From the NCBI RefSeq assembly GCF_965638725.1, contig NC_134962.1:7261501-7325500 (forward strand): a stretch of DNA of 64,000 nucleotides. Reading direction: 5' to 3'. The notes under the pieces were generated by a model. That model did not search any database. It saw only the letters and a program-made list of their open reading frames with translations, and had not been told where the DNA came from. Position numbers and translations under genes: made by a program. Position 1 is the stretch's first letter. Each line of letters starts with the position of its first letter. Below, in pieces: positions 12,692-27,600 of the stretch. The DNA comes from Aptenodytes patagonicus. Lineage: Eukaryota; Chordata; Aves; Sphenisciformes; Spheniscidae.

Positions 12692-15600
12692 GTAAGGTCA
12701 CTCCTTTGATCTATTTTGCAAGACATTCAAATGTATGAGCATGTTCTGGAAAGCCTGGTTGAGCATTAGGGGCACGTCTGTATTGCTTTCAAAGATACAG
12801 TCCCATCTTGTGCAAACATATACACTCCAGTTTCTGACCAAATATGTCAGGTACTAATGGCTAATGCTACCTGTATCCTATGGAATGGATAGCCCATGTA
12901 GATGCTGCAGCTACACTGATGTCATTACCTGGATTAAGTAGTTTAAATCTAGATCAGGTGTATCCATACGAGTTTTGTTATTCTGAGTGCAGCATCAAGT
13001 ACTATAACAATAAATGTAGGGCAAAATCCTTGGGCTGATACCATGAAGCACCTCAGGAAAATGATAGATCTAATCTCTGAGGGGTCTCCTAGTGCTGGGT
13101 TGTCCTTGGGGCTTGACTCGTCACCAAAAGTGGGTCTGACAACTCAGCGTTATGCATGGCCACAAGAATGGCTAGTTACAAAGTGCAAAGCCTTGGCCAG
13201 TGTGACTCCAGTTCTAACATTTCCTATGGTTGGCTCTGACCTTCCACCAGGCAAAAGTAGAATCAGTGTAAAGGTGGCTTAAAACTGTTTTTGAGTCCTA
13301 CAACAACATAACTTTGCTGAGCATAGGTCAACGAGACCAAGAAGTCTAGTCCAGAGATTTCTTCAGGATCAGATTGAGACACAAAAATTTCATTTTTCTG
13401 CTGTTAAAGCCTTAATCTCTTCACTGACAATCAGAAGTGGATAATTAGCATCTTTCCATTTTATAGAAAGCATGGAATTTCTTTCCTGAGAAAAGTAGAA
13501 GTTGATAATGGTGAGTGGAAATAGTTTGAGAATGAGGAGTACGTTAATTGTGTACATCAGCCTTTTAGTCCTCTCTGTAATCCCTGCCCAGTATCTCTCT
13601 CATTGCAATCTCTGTCCATCATCACCACAGAAGTACCAGCAGAGAATTCTTTGGAGAAATTTTCACTATCTATTTCCCCTTCTGCTCTGGATTTTTGAAC
13701 GAGCCTCCCTATGGGAGCATCTCCAGGAAACAGTGAAATCTTATGATGTATTAATAACACAATCTGATTTTTTTTTGCATTGCAGGAGCTGGTAGTGATT
13801 TTGAGATAAACCTGGTGCTTTTTGGAATTTTTAAAAATAACTTTCTGAACTGCTATTAACTTCTTGGCTGGAAAGAAGTAGAAGGAGAAGCAAAAATAAA
13901 TGCTAATAAAAAAGCAGCACAAGTTTTGCAGAAGGGCCGCAGTCAACAAAAATATTAAACTCAGCAGTGTAAGACTACATGGAAATATATTCTCAGAGTA
14001 AGAAGAGAAAGGGTTCCTTTTCTACTTCTGCTGCATTAAAGTTTTTGTGATAGCTAATTATTAGAACTAAATCAAATGTAATATAGCTGGATCACGACCT
14101 CCCCTTCCCTGCATTTTCCTGAAGATTATAAAATTAGTCATTTTCCATGCACACAGTATAGCTGCTGTAAGGGACCAGATAACAAATCGTATACCTTCAT
14201 ATAATAAGAAGGAACAACGATCTTCCGTTTTACTGCACCGCATGCAAGGGTCAGTAAATATTTTTCTTTAAAGTCACATATGGTTCTTGTTTGCTACTTA
14301 GTCCATTTAATAAACTGCTTGTACTCATGTGTTTTGAAATGTGTTTAGTACAATTCCATGGGCTTTGCTCTTCCCCTTCCTGTCTTCCTGCTTTCTGCTC
14401 TCCCTTTCACCTTCCATCCCAATCTGTGATCCCTTCATTAGTTCAGCAGGAGTTGTGGATATTTTGTGCTTGTGAAAATCGGGTCAGGAGGATGCTTCCA
14501 TGTATCTCCCTGTGGAGTTCTTCTGCAAAGCCTCCAGTGCTGTTTGAACACTTCACTGAGGGAGATTTCACCCGAGAACATGACTGGATTTGAGTGGACA
14601 CAAAATAATAGTGTGGACATATTGCTGATTTCTGTTCTGTTTTTCAGGATTCACAGGATTTGCTAACTGGCTCACAATTTAACTTCAGTATCTACAAATA
14701 CAAACACTATCGGTGGCAGAAACGAATTTTGCAGGTAACTAAAAATTCTCACTTTTGAAGAAATATATAAAAGATATAGGATGCTTATGTTGCTCAATAA
14801 ATGTTATGAGATAGCTTAATATATCCTGTGGTTCAGCAACCTATCAGAGAGGTACAAGATATTGACCAACTTTCTACTTTTTACACCAAATGTATTCTGG
14901 GGATAATATCTGAAAATCCCTCTACTGAGCCCCTGGCAGGGCTGTAGAATGGACTTGCTGATCTAAGAGGTTATTTCACCTCTAAAAAACATGATTCATC
15001 ACAAAGATGATTGATTATAATAGGCTCTGCCTGGGAGTTGTTCTCGTTAGTTAGCAACAGTAAATGCATACAAGTGACGTAGACATACTTAAATATCTGT
15101 CCCTTTTGACAGGACATCACTTCAACTGCCATCTCTAAAACCTTGGGAAGCAATGTTCCTGGGGATATGCAGAAGGCTCCTTTGGCAGGCTATACATTTC
15201 ATCTCTGGTCACTCTGTTCTGTGAATTCCTTTTTTTGACATTATGAACCCTTAAGGCTTTATTGACTTGCTGTGTCATAATGGGACAATACTCGAATGAT
15301 ATTAAAACAGACTTCTTGTCAATAACATCTGATGGTGATTTCCTGATTCCATGAAGTCAGTGACAAAGGTTTCATGTTGTTTCCAAGGACCTGGATTTCA
15401 CTGAATTTTTCCTGCAGTTTGGACAAAATTTGATAATGATCAAGTCCAAGTCATACATGCTAGAGGGTGTGTTTTTGTTTACTACATCTCAATTGTAGAA
15501 AGTATAATCTCCTTATTTCCCCCAATAGCCATCCGTTTTTGGAATTAAAAGATTATTTGTTTAGACATAAAGCTGATGGAAAAATGGAGAAAGCTATATT

Positions 15601-18600
15601 AGATGTGGAAGTTATCAGTTGGGGAATCTGCAGTAGTTTAATTCCAGTTCTCTAGTTACCAGCAGCCTTCAAAAGTCAGAGGTAATAATGAGAATGCTTC
15701 TGCTTTGGAGATTTCCTGCTATAAACAGAACGGAGGGAAAGGCCACGGTGTTAGCATTTGGTTGGCGCAGTCCGCACTATAGGAATGAAAGGTGCCAAGA
15801 ATCATTTATGACCAAAGGTAAATAGCTAACTCAGGCAAGATCTGAGACTCTTCTCTGTGGGCCGCGTTCACGGAAGCTGGGCAGTCAGATAATATTCACA
15901 TCTTATTGTATCAACAAAGCTGCTTCTGCTCAGCAGGGACTGACACATAGAACAGATACTGGAATCTGTCTGTACCAGTTTTTAACACTGTAAATATAGA
16001 TTGTGCAGTGGAAGAAGAATAATCTTATTTTGAAGCAAACAATTTTTAATTGTTATAGCTGTGAAACAGCAATAAAATAACTTTATTGGCTATTATAATT
16101 GCTCCTTTCACCTGTATGTACACATATATGTGTATATATACGTACAGACAAAAAAAAAAAAATCTGTTAGATAAGATCTAAACCAAAACACAGTAATAGT
16201 TATAGCAGAAAGTAATGTCTCAATAGTATCCTCTTTTCCTGACACAGAAGTGACTATTATAAAAATAACCACCTTCACTTCATTTTAGTACTGGGGCATA
16301 GGTTGAACCAGTTAGTAATTGAATCTCTGCCGAGATGGTCATGCTGTTAGTTTGTGCTACCACTACTGCTGAGCGGGAAGTTTTTGCACTGGGTTGTATA
16401 AGACAAGGAGAATTTAAAACAAAATAATATTTCAGAGTGATAAATTGATGCATATTCATCAAAAGAGATAGAGAAACACCGTTACAATGAATATCTGTTT
16501 GTTTTGTAACTAAAACAAATATAGTACAGTATCTTGATGATGGAATATCATTTTTTATTCTATTCATCGGCAAGACAGATACATATTCTAAGCTGGTCCT
16601 TTCTCTAAATGCCCTTGCATGGTAATATTGGGGATGCTGTCTTTCCTTTTCAATGAAGAGAAGTGATGGAATCAAGTAATGAAGAACTTTCTATTCCAGA
16701 TTGATTTCAACACAAAGACCATTTTTAACATTGAAAAAGGAATTATTAAGAAACAGTTCCCTTTCTCACAAGTCAAAGCCTGTGAAGACACTGAAAGGAG
16801 GCGCTTCAGCATTGTGTTTCATGGGCGACAAGATTATGAGCTGGAAGCAGTGTCTCTTGATGATAAAAGGAAGGTAAGTCTTTACAATGTCATAGACAGA
16901 TTGCTATAAATAACAGCTAATGTTATGGTAGTACCCAGCAGGTCCCAATCATAAATGGGAATTGTTATGCTGTGCATTGTGCAAGCAAAGAAGTAGGTAT
17001 GTCTTTATTCCGCGTATGTTCGTACATAGAACAAAGGGAACGTGAGTGCAGGATGAAGTTTGGCCTTAGGATTTTGCCACAGTTCACTAGGACTGAAGAT
17101 GTAAAGCAGCTCAAGATGTGATATGAAAGCGGATGCATTTCTTCAACTGCACCTTGAATGTAACTGGTCTGAGATTGTATTAAAACAAGCAAACAAAACT
17201 GACGACATGCACAGTTGAATCTTAATTGAAATTTTCTAAGCATTTTTTTCTATATATATTTATTAAAATGCATGCCTTTAAGAAGGCTGAATGAGGCCAT
17301 CCCGATGCTGTGAAAAGAAAAGATCTAGTAGTTCATCTTTTAACATCAAAATACACTGAAATTATAAAATTATCAGAGGAAGATCCCTAGGTACAACTAG
17401 ATATTTGTTTAATTAAATGATTCAGTGTTGCAAGATTTTGTATGAGCTGTTTCATTTTGAAGTCTCAGCTTCTTTTGAGTTCTAGGTTCAATTAAATATT
17501 CCAAGTAGTTAGTGTAATTAGACTCTACACTGAAACTTGAGAAACTGAAGTCATGACATTAGCGCTAGCTTTTCACCTGAATGCAGATATCCCGTGTGTT
17601 CAGGGGTGATCAAGTCTTGGAGTTTGTGTCATCCCACTGCTGAGGTGCTGAAGCCAGCTGCACAATTTAGGTTGAGATACAAACTCTCAAAAAGCATGGG
17701 AGAGTTTGCATCCAAACTTCTGATGTGACCCATTTTTAAGGGGCTTTTTGCAGAGGGATTCATCCCTCGTGAAACTTAATGGTTCGCTCCATGTGCAGAA
17801 ACGTTTATTCCAGATGAATAGTACCTCATGGTTCATTAGCTAAATTTTCAAAATAGATTACATTTAACAGAAGAGCTCAAAAAGGCACATGTATTCTGTA
17901 GTATGAACGCTCAAATATGGCCCTGTATAACAAAAAGAGTGCTTTAAATTCACGCCCACCTTAATGCATGCTATTTTCAACTGTAGGCAACCCTTCATTT
18001 TTCTGCTGGGTTCGTTTGAGATTTCAAGCTAAATCAATCAATTACTACTTGGGCTTGAACTGAGCTGAACAGAAACTTTGTCCTAGATTGCTTTGTATAT
18101 GAATTAAAAAAGTAAAGTTATGTTTTACAGTAACCCCTCCAGAATAAAATTATATTCTCCTTACACTGACAGGTTTAGAACTGTGGGCATAAAACCAAAT
18201 TGCAGTTAAGTAGTTTAGCATCGTAGAAAGACCCTGTTTATTTTAAGCTAATATATGTTACCTATTTGGCTGCTGCTTACAGTGTTGTCTATCATTTTTA
18301 TACTTGAAAAATCCACCTATTAATGTCTTATTCAAGGGAATTAACATGGAAAATACACTCTCTCTGCTGCCACTTATTATATAGATAACATACCTTCTGA
18401 GCAGAGTTATACAGAGCAATTCATACAAGAGACCAGCAGAGTCCTGCTCTGGAAGACCTGCAGAATGTGACGTGATACATGAAGGACTGCTGGATTTGCA
18501 GCAAAACACTTTTACATCCACTGAATGGGTGAAGTACGAACTGCACTTTCGTAGACCTCTGGGTTGTGGATTTTGTTAAAATTTCTGATAAATACCTTCA

Positions 18601-21600
18601 GATTTTAATTTGCTGATAACAACTTAATTATTTAATTGTTTTTTAAATTTAAAACTTCAATGCCAAATCTGCATGAGATGAAAATGTTGAAATTAACTGT
18701 TAGCGCAATAGTGGTACCCAACAAAATGAAGTTCTGATGTGTGCTAGAGACTGTTGTGTGCATTACTAACACAAATATATAATGGTGGTGGTGCTCAGAG
18801 TGATTTTAATGGTGGGACTTCTTTATGTTTACCTCTTTACTTTTTACTCCATTTTCAGTCATAAGGAAAAGGAGAAAAAGACTGGCAAAGCAGATAAGGG
18901 GAGTGTAGGAGCCCTGCCAGAGAACATTGACTCACACTGGCCAAATGGCTGCCCCAAAATTCATAATTCATTCTCCTAATGTTCTGAACTTCCCTCCTGT
19001 GGGGGTGACCAACCATGGTGGCCTAATGGGGTGGTGGTTTCGGAGACAGGAATCCAGTAGGAAAAGGACTGTCACCACCACTTCATTCAGCCCCTAAACC
19101 ATCATAGATAAGCATGACTTCTGCTTCCGCTTATTCTATTACTGAACTAGTGAACCAGCCACAATGATTTTACATAGTTTGCTACACATCCCGCAGACAA
19201 CCCACCCTTCCCATGAGCCAGCTTCTAAAATACTTGGAAATTGCTTATACTATCAAAGGAGAGAAAGAGAGGGAAAAGAATATCTGTCTACCAAAAACTA
19301 ATGAAAAAGAATTTAACATTGTAATTATCCGCACAGGGCAATTATCTCAAAAGACTTCACAGTTCACAGAAGATGATTTTAATTGTTTTTAAAAGGCTAC
19401 CACTGCACGTCTTGTAAACACTATCCGCAAGTGTGTCCCAGGATTTGTTACCTTGCAACATTTAACAAGTTTGTTAACAAACAAAAATTGATTTTTATTT
19501 ATCTTGTAAAGCAAAGCCCCTGTTGCTTTCTTCTTGATATTAATCCTCTCTTTTTTTTTTTTTTTTTTTTTTTTGGCAAAGTAAATAATGGTGGAAACAT
19601 CTGGAGATCTGATTAAACTATAAGTCCCTGCTTTAAAGAAAGGAGAGATCAATATAACTGCCAGCTCCATTAAACAATTCTTATCACTTTGACTGTTTAT
19701 GTGGGAATAGATGCAATTTATATTTTATGTTTAATTCTTCTGGAGCAGCTAAACTTATTTAAATTCCTCATAGAACACCGTAATCAACTAGCCACACCTT
19801 GAAGAGAGAGTGGAGGAAAAGAAAGGTCTGATAGAACTGTCAGAATGATAAAGAAATGCAGTAACCCTCAAGAAAAATGAGAATGCAAATGCTTAAATAA
19901 TAATAAAAGCTGCATACAGTAAAGCCCCACTTGTTGTTGAATGTGGGGCCTTTGTTATAAGCAGCAGAGAAGAATCCTAGAAGAGAGACTGAAGCAGAAC
20001 ATTTTGCTCTAATAGAAGCTACGTATGGGCAGGCAATTTGTGCCAGGATTAATTTATCATTTAAATAGGTAATACCCACACTTTGGCAGAGTCATTTCTG
20101 ATGGAAGCCCTTGAGAGCAGAATACTTTGACCCTTTCCTGCCAAGTGAATCGTGGGAATGAGGGGGGACCAGGATCCATCCTCATGGAGTAAGAGCATGT
20201 GCAGAGGCATTTCCAAGAGAGGGGGAGAGTTATTGGACTATAAGGTTGGGCACTAACTTATATTATGGTGACTTGTTTATAGCTTGGTGGCAGTAAAACC
20301 TGGAAGACACAGAAACTCTGAAGCCGCCTCATATTATGCCCTGCTCAGTCACATAGTGAATTCCTTTAAAAGCTCATAGTCCTAAAGAGCCACCATCGCA
20401 AATGAACGAGAGGAATAAATAGAGTGGGAGGGACAGAGTGTAGCTAACAAATTAACAGGACTTGTGTGATTCCCAGTTGATAGATCTTAGTTGTAGCTCT
20501 CTCATTAGGCATGGCAGGCTGGAAGTTCATATTTTATGTCACAGTTTACTTACGTGTCAGATGAGAATAAGAAGCCCTCATCTCAAAGGTTTTATGCTTT
20601 GGTATTGATACTTTTTGACTGTTCTATGGCAGATGCTATAAAAATGTGGAGATGTATTGACATTAGAAAATGCTTTAACAAAGGCAAGGCTTGTGTAAAT
20701 AAGTAGTCAGTGAAGAATGAACTGTATCTCCATTCCTTGTCCTTCAGGTACTTGGTACAACTACGTGAAGGAGAACTGACTTTATATTGCATAGGTCTGG
20801 GAGGAAAGAACAAGACTGCAGACCCTGTAACAAATACAATTAATTTGTCAGGTGGTAATGTGAGTGTCAACAAGGAGAATGGATGCAGTACCTTTTCAGT
20901 TCAGACCAAAGAACACAATTATTTGTAAGTATAGTTGGTAATTAATAATTTGTTAAAGCAGAACTACTGAAAACAAGGTCAAGCAACAGAGAATCTCAAT
21001 GTCCCAGAACAAAATACAACAGTGGAGAAACAAGGCCATCAGAATTATATAGATTACCCCTCCCACTGATCTGCAGTGATTTGATGAGTATTTTAAGGAG
21101 GAATCAAAAGTACCACATTGTGGAATTGAGAAGGTACATTTAAATACTGCCCACAAAGACTTGTCTAGCTGTCATGTCAGGAGCCAGTGAAGAGATATAT
21201 CATTCAGTTTGATAGGACAGATGTGTGAACAGTTCTGACTAGCTTGTGCAACAAGCACAGTAAGATGTAGCACATTGTTCACCTTCCCCCAAGGTGGAGA
21301 AGAGGAATTACGAGGTAACTGCACCACAAAGTCAATATATGGCAAAACTTCAGCTCTCTAACCTTAGACACGTAAGCAATTAACTCTGTCTGAAAAGGTC
21401 AGAGTCAGCAGCACTGGGATCCTTTGACAAGTAAAGCTGCTGAACATCATTCTGCTTAAATAAGAAATATCTGTGGCTGTATTAGTCAGCACGTTATTTA
21501 CACTTCCTTGCGTTTATATATGACATTCTTAAATTTCAGGTTTCGAATACCCTTTACTGTCCAAAATAACAGGACGGAGGATGTTGGCAAGCTCCAGAAT

Positions 21601-24600
21601 GAATGGGTGTCTCTCATAGAAAGGTACTGTCAGCTGTGCAAGGGTGCCTCACTGCCTCAGGAGGGATCTCAAGGATGCACCTCCTCCGAAGCTGATTATG
21701 AGGATTTTACTGTACCTCTGAATGAACAGAAAGACAAGGCCCTCCACTTTGGTGTGAGTTCTGCAACAACCAGTCTGAACAAGTCTTCAAGCCCCCAGAC
21801 AAAGCCTGCAGAGGGGGAAGCAGCCCCAGCATCACCATCTCTTCCACTTCCCATAAGTAAGGCAGAGGTACCGCCAGCCCCACCTGCATTCCCGCAGCCC
21901 TGCAGCCTCTCTCCATCGACAAAGAGAACCAAAGCCTTTCACTGGGATGTTGTTCCTTGTGATAAGGTGAGGATGAAACTGATGGTAGCTGTTAAAGAAA
22001 AAAAATAATATTGTAGCCTGTATTACATGTATAGTTATCATAAAAGTACAGCTGTGCCACAAAACAACAAAATGCCCTTCTCTATGTTTGGATGGAACAA
22101 AGTGCCTCTGCTCTTTTGGCTTTTTGTTTACCCTGTCACTCCTATATTTTTAGATTCAAAAATCTGTCTGGGGATCATGTGACCCATGCAAGAAAAAAAT
22201 AGATGTATCCAGACTATGTGATCAGTTCCAGATCCAGGACATGGCAGTATTTTCAGGCAATGAACCTTCAGTGAATCAGCACATCATGTTAGATCGAAAA
22301 GTTGCCCATAACTTCAGTAAGTGTATTAATAAGAACTGTGTACTCCTATCTGGAAGCCTGGGGTGAGCACTGCATGCGTATTCTATTTGTACTTTCTGCC
22401 ATTCAATAGGCAATGAGACAAGCTTGTGTCTAAATCATCTTTTAATTCAGTGCCCCTCTACTCATTTATAAAAATAGACCTCATGGCTCAGTTGCTCTAA
22501 ATGTGGTCCTTAATGATGTAAAGTAGAAGCACCAAACTTCTCCTCTTCTTGTACAAAACATGTGGATGTGCCATTGAGCTGTGATGTTATTGTCTTAGGG
22601 CAGACATGTAAAATCATGTATGACACCTGTGAAATCAATGTTAAGACTCTCACTTCAAAGCCTTTTCAAATTTTGTGGGCTGTCCGGGTGAAACAAGTCA
22701 ACAGAAACAGCTTGGTAGCTAGAACTTTGAGTACTGTGCTCAGTCTCTCTCCTACACCGAGTTCGAGAATATTCATGTTAGGTGTAGACGGGTTGGTGCA
22801 AGAAGCCTTTGAGGCAGCTACGAGCCAGGTCACAGGAACTCTCGGCCTTTCTCTGGCTGATAGCTTAGACTGCGAATGGCTGTCTTGAATGGTCATGAAC
22901 AGGATCCTTCCCTCTCATATCCCAGGCATGATTCTGCCAAAGGTCTGATCTAGAACAGTCTTTCACAGCTAATGAAGCAGTTCAACACATAGTTCTGGTC
23001 TTACTAATAAAATGATGTAAAGGTCTTTCAATTACTTTGATGAGAAGTGATAGATATTAAAGGAGCAAGAGTAATTGTTCTTCAAAGACTACTATGATTT
23101 CTATTACAGAGATGGCTTTCCTAAAAAGTTCTATAACCTAGTGACATTTTAAGAAACGTTGCATGTGTAAAGAATTTGGGGCAGTTAATTTTGAAGTTTT
23201 AATTATTTCATCTTTATGAATATTGATAAGAAAGAATATATTGTGGAGATCATGTAAAGTTTTAATTGGGAACTGTAAATGGAGATAACTTGTTGGAATT
23301 ATTGCATCCATTGACTAACAATTTGAAGGGTTAAAAGGAAGTGAGTGATACGAAAGTGCTGTTCCAGATAAAAAAAATCCTGTAATAGCACTTTTACCTA
23401 CTAAATTATTGCAGTTTCTTTGAGGAAATGTCTGTCTTTTGGTTTGCAAATAGCACCATTCTTCCTTTTGATCCTATTCCTCCTACAACTTTTTTCACTG
23501 AGACATTCTACATCCGTTTCTTAATCTTATCCTTAAAGTCCCATCAGTGAGGTTTTTGGCATATACTTATTATAATGGACATTACTTAGATCGAAAGTTA
23601 ATTTGATACTGAGAATTCTGATTAATCTTCCTGCAAACCACAGTTCTTAAATTAACGAATAAAAAGATGAAGCTCCATAATACCAGTATGTTAAAATTTC
23701 TTGAGAATTTGAGTGGGTTTCTGAACACAAGAGAAAAATGAGGGTTCTGAGAGATCTACACACTAAATTCAAGCCCAATGTATAAGAAAATGCAAATAAA
23801 AACTAAGTTATCTAGTGGATTCTTGTAGACAAATTTCTGCCATACAGAGAACAGGTATCAGAAAGAGAGAAACAAGAGAAATATCCTCAGATTTCCAGTG
23901 AAGAAGTTTTGGGAGACACTATAATGTATATGCTAACCCAAGAATGTGGGGTCTAGTGGGTGAAAAACTGATTTAGGAGTCAAAATACCAGCTTCTGTGA
24001 CTTGATTGGTGCCTGTTTCTTTGTATGAGACCCAGTTTCCCATATATACAATCCTTATTCTGCCTAGGAAAACACTTTGGTAAAGTCTGATGACTAGAAT
24101 TTATTCAGTGGCTAATTTCAGCTACTGAAAACATTCAAGAAAATATTAAATGCTTTGTAGACAGGTTGTGAAAATTTTAAAATCAACATTTTACTATGTT
24201 ATTCACTCTGTTACGGTCCGTAGACATCACCATGCCTGAAGAGATACATGGTTTAAAAGGCAGAAGGAAGCAAAGATAAAAGGCATAAGAAGGAAAAAGG
24301 GAAGATTCTGCTAGGCTTAGCACTAAAGTTAGATCTTATAACAAAACTAAATGGGTGGAAACTGTGTCAGAGGAAGAATAAACGATATATACTCCATTGG
24401 CCAACAGTCTCCTGAGAACCATTAGTAGCTGATTTGGGCCACAGCAAGTTCCTATAACCTGAAAAACTCTGTCCCTTTTTAGAATTGGAGGGAAAAAAAA
24501 CCCCAACCCATAAACCATACACAGCCTTCCTGAATTCTCCTTCCCAATCCCCTTGTGCTGCTCAGAGGAGTTCTGTCGTAGCAGAGACTCTAGGACAAGT

Positions 24601-27600
24601 TTCATGCCAACGCTGAGAAGCATTTAAACCTTTTTGCTTTCTCTGCTGATGCCCTCTGTTCACTTCCTTGTGCTTCCTTTTTTACCTTCATCCTTCGGTA
24701 ACGGTGATGGAGACAGACAGTAATTAAAGAATAACTGGCAAGACAAAGTAGCCTTTTTGGGAGCAATAGCCTTACAAATGGTTCTTCACCTGTTTGGGGA
24801 AGAGACCTCTTATTTCCATTTTCCTATCATAATGCGTATTATGTGCCAGCCCTATGTCAGCATAGAAGTCTTAAACATTACAAAAACTCTTAATCAGATT
24901 TTAGAATATCAGGCAGTGTGGAAGACGTGCGTACTTCTGTTTCCCAGGTTGCCTTCATTTTGGGACTAATTTTTCTTGCAGGAACCCTACCTACTTCCTT
25001 TTGAACCCTGGAAATTAACAAGTGCAAGTAAACAAAATCGATATGAATGGAAAATTTAATTTCTTTAACCTTCAAATTATTATAATATGCCAATACATTG
25101 TATTGTTATTTGGAAAAAAATTATTTTGACTGCGGAGCTGAGTACAAGAGAAATATATACGAGCAAGTACTTGAGTATCTTCTGGTAACAGTATCTTGAT
25201 AGCTCTGTCTTAAGCATTGACTATGTTCTGACAGAAGTACATTTTTGCTTGACTACTGCTATGTATATTTAAAGGAAATACGAAGACTGAGGTTTTGCCT
25301 TAGCATTAGCAGCTTCTAAGTGTTTTTGGGTTGGGTTTTTTTGGTTTTGTGGTTTTTTTTTTAAATCTGGAAAGTAAATATGAAATGTTTTGGTAATTTT
25401 CCTTCCCTTGAGCATTTTCTTCCAAGTAATCTAAGAACCATTTTCCTCCAGACATTTTTCTTAAAAGTTTCCGTATAAAACCAAGTGAGCTGAAAGAAAA
25501 ACTATACATTATACATGAAGAGAGTGGTGGACTTACAGATGAGCAGATTACGGCACTAAGAAGGTAATCTTTGGGGTTCAATTGTTTATAATATATGCTA
25601 CCTTTTGGAGAAGGCACAATCTTCTGCAAATAATGCGAAGTTCAGGAAAGATGCTACTGAGACATTGGCTCTATCCTGACTGTGAATAGAATATTAGGGT
25701 TGCCCACAGAAATCTCAGTCTTTACAACTGAGATTTTAGAGTACACCCCCAAAATATCACTTTTCCCCATGTTGTGTAGGAAAGGGGATTGCAAGAAATG
25801 ACATGATTTTGTGAACTAGTTACAAGGAGCAGAGTTAGTAAAAGAATAAGTTGTGGCAGTGAGCAGGTGTAACTTGATGAGAAAACTTTACCTCTCTTAC
25901 TACAGCCTTGCTGTCTATTGAGGGATCAGAAATGAAAGATTTGAAATTGGTTTGGAGAGGAGGAAGGCAGACAAGTGTTAAAGGAGCTTCATGGGATGAT
26001 GGGATATTAAGAATATCGGTATTTCTGAGTGGCAGAGATGTGTGGGTTTAAAGCAGAATGCAAATTTCTGTATCTTTAAAAAAATTGAATTACTATATTG
26101 AGAAAAATAGAGTTCAGGAGTGTAAGCAAACTATTGGCATGTGAAATTTGTAAGAACTGGATTGTATCTCTTTGAATAGTTTAAGACACAGAAAGAAAGG
26201 AAAGAAGCGGGATCCTAGAGTAGTATCCGTTAGTCATCCCAGTCCCCATGTGATACTTGGGCCATTTTATTAAACACATTCATATGAAAGCTTGATGTGA
26301 AACTGTTTCTTCAAAATGAGAAAAAAATTGAGTGTTTTGCTAAAGTGAGCTTGGAAAAAGATGATGCTGGCAAAGAAAATGAGGAAGTAAATAACTGATG
26401 TACTTAAATGCTTTATATGTACCAGTGTTCTGGAGGAAGTTTCTGTGCTGCCCCAGTGCTTTACCAGTTATACCCCCCTCTGGTGCACAGCAGATTACGA
26501 GCTGGCGAAGGGTGTATAGCCCCGCTGAAGGTAATGGAGCTCTGTTGCCTTTCAAAAGCTGACCTTAAAGGCTTCATTCAAAAAAGAAAGGTCTTACTGC
26601 AATACTGCAGTTTCTAATTGCAGCGATGGAATTGGTCGGGAGATAACTGCAGTGAAATGTCTTGGACATCGAGAGTGCTCTCCAGTTACACATGTGGCTG
26701 TCTCTGGAGAAACAAATGGTTGGAGCTGGCAGAAGTAAAGAAATGCCCCCGGTCCTGCAGCATAGCAGAGTGCTTGGGGCCTGGCCAGCCCCGTTTACGA
26801 GGGCAGCCTCTGCTCACTCCTCAGTTTGAAGGAAAACTGTTGTTCAAGCCCTAATACAGATTCAGTTCAGGATCTCCACGCTGTTGAAATTGGTGTAACA
26901 CCACTGAGATCACTGATTTATAGCATCTGGGCTCTTTGCCATCAGACAATAATAATAATAATGATGATGATGATGATGATGGCAATGAAGCTTGAAAGAT
27001 TTTATTTTTTCCTTGAAGATTTCAGAGTCTTCCTTAGATAGCAATAATGCTGAGGAAATTTTTCTAGCAATGGAATGTGTAAGAGAGATTGGATGCTGTA
27101 TTGCTATATCCTATATAGGAGCAAAGATTCTGTCCCTGGGATTCTTATTTATTGCCAAAATCTAGGAATGCATGTACAAATCTTGTAGTGAAAGGAAGCT
27201 TTTCCCATCCCAACAGTTTTAAAAGTGTTACTGAAATAGATGAGATGCATTTCAGAATTGAGGGTTGGATTTCCAAGGCAGTTCAGTGTCTTACGGTCCC
27301 ATTCAGACATCTCATCAAAGGAGCAGACGCTTATCTTGAAACATCAGCACTCAGAAGTTTCTCTTGTACAACGCACTGTAGTGGACTTGGCACGATACAA
27401 GTAGCAGGACACTTAGCACTTTTGAAGACCTTTCCACTTGATATAGGTGCCATGGTGGAAAAATTTACTGTTGAAAAAAGTGGCCTCCCCTTAATTGAGA
27501 ACCTGTGGTGATGACAGGAGTTTAAACAGGATAGTCAGGGGCTGGAAAATTCCTCTCTGTGCAAATTATACCTGTCATACTGTCTCAGCCTGAGCAGGAA

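Noticed and set aside
16280-16675. 131-codon minus-strand frame in the formin intron
   Set aside because: No recognisable family or transposase motif, and no splice or promoter support.
22562-22888. 108-codon plus-strand frame in the intron after exon g
   Set aside because: No domain, cannot be spliced in phase, and the opposite strand is also open.
27152-27511. 119-codon frame without an ATG start in a formin intron
   Set aside because: No similarity to formin or other proteins, and lies between exons h and i, which already join in phase.
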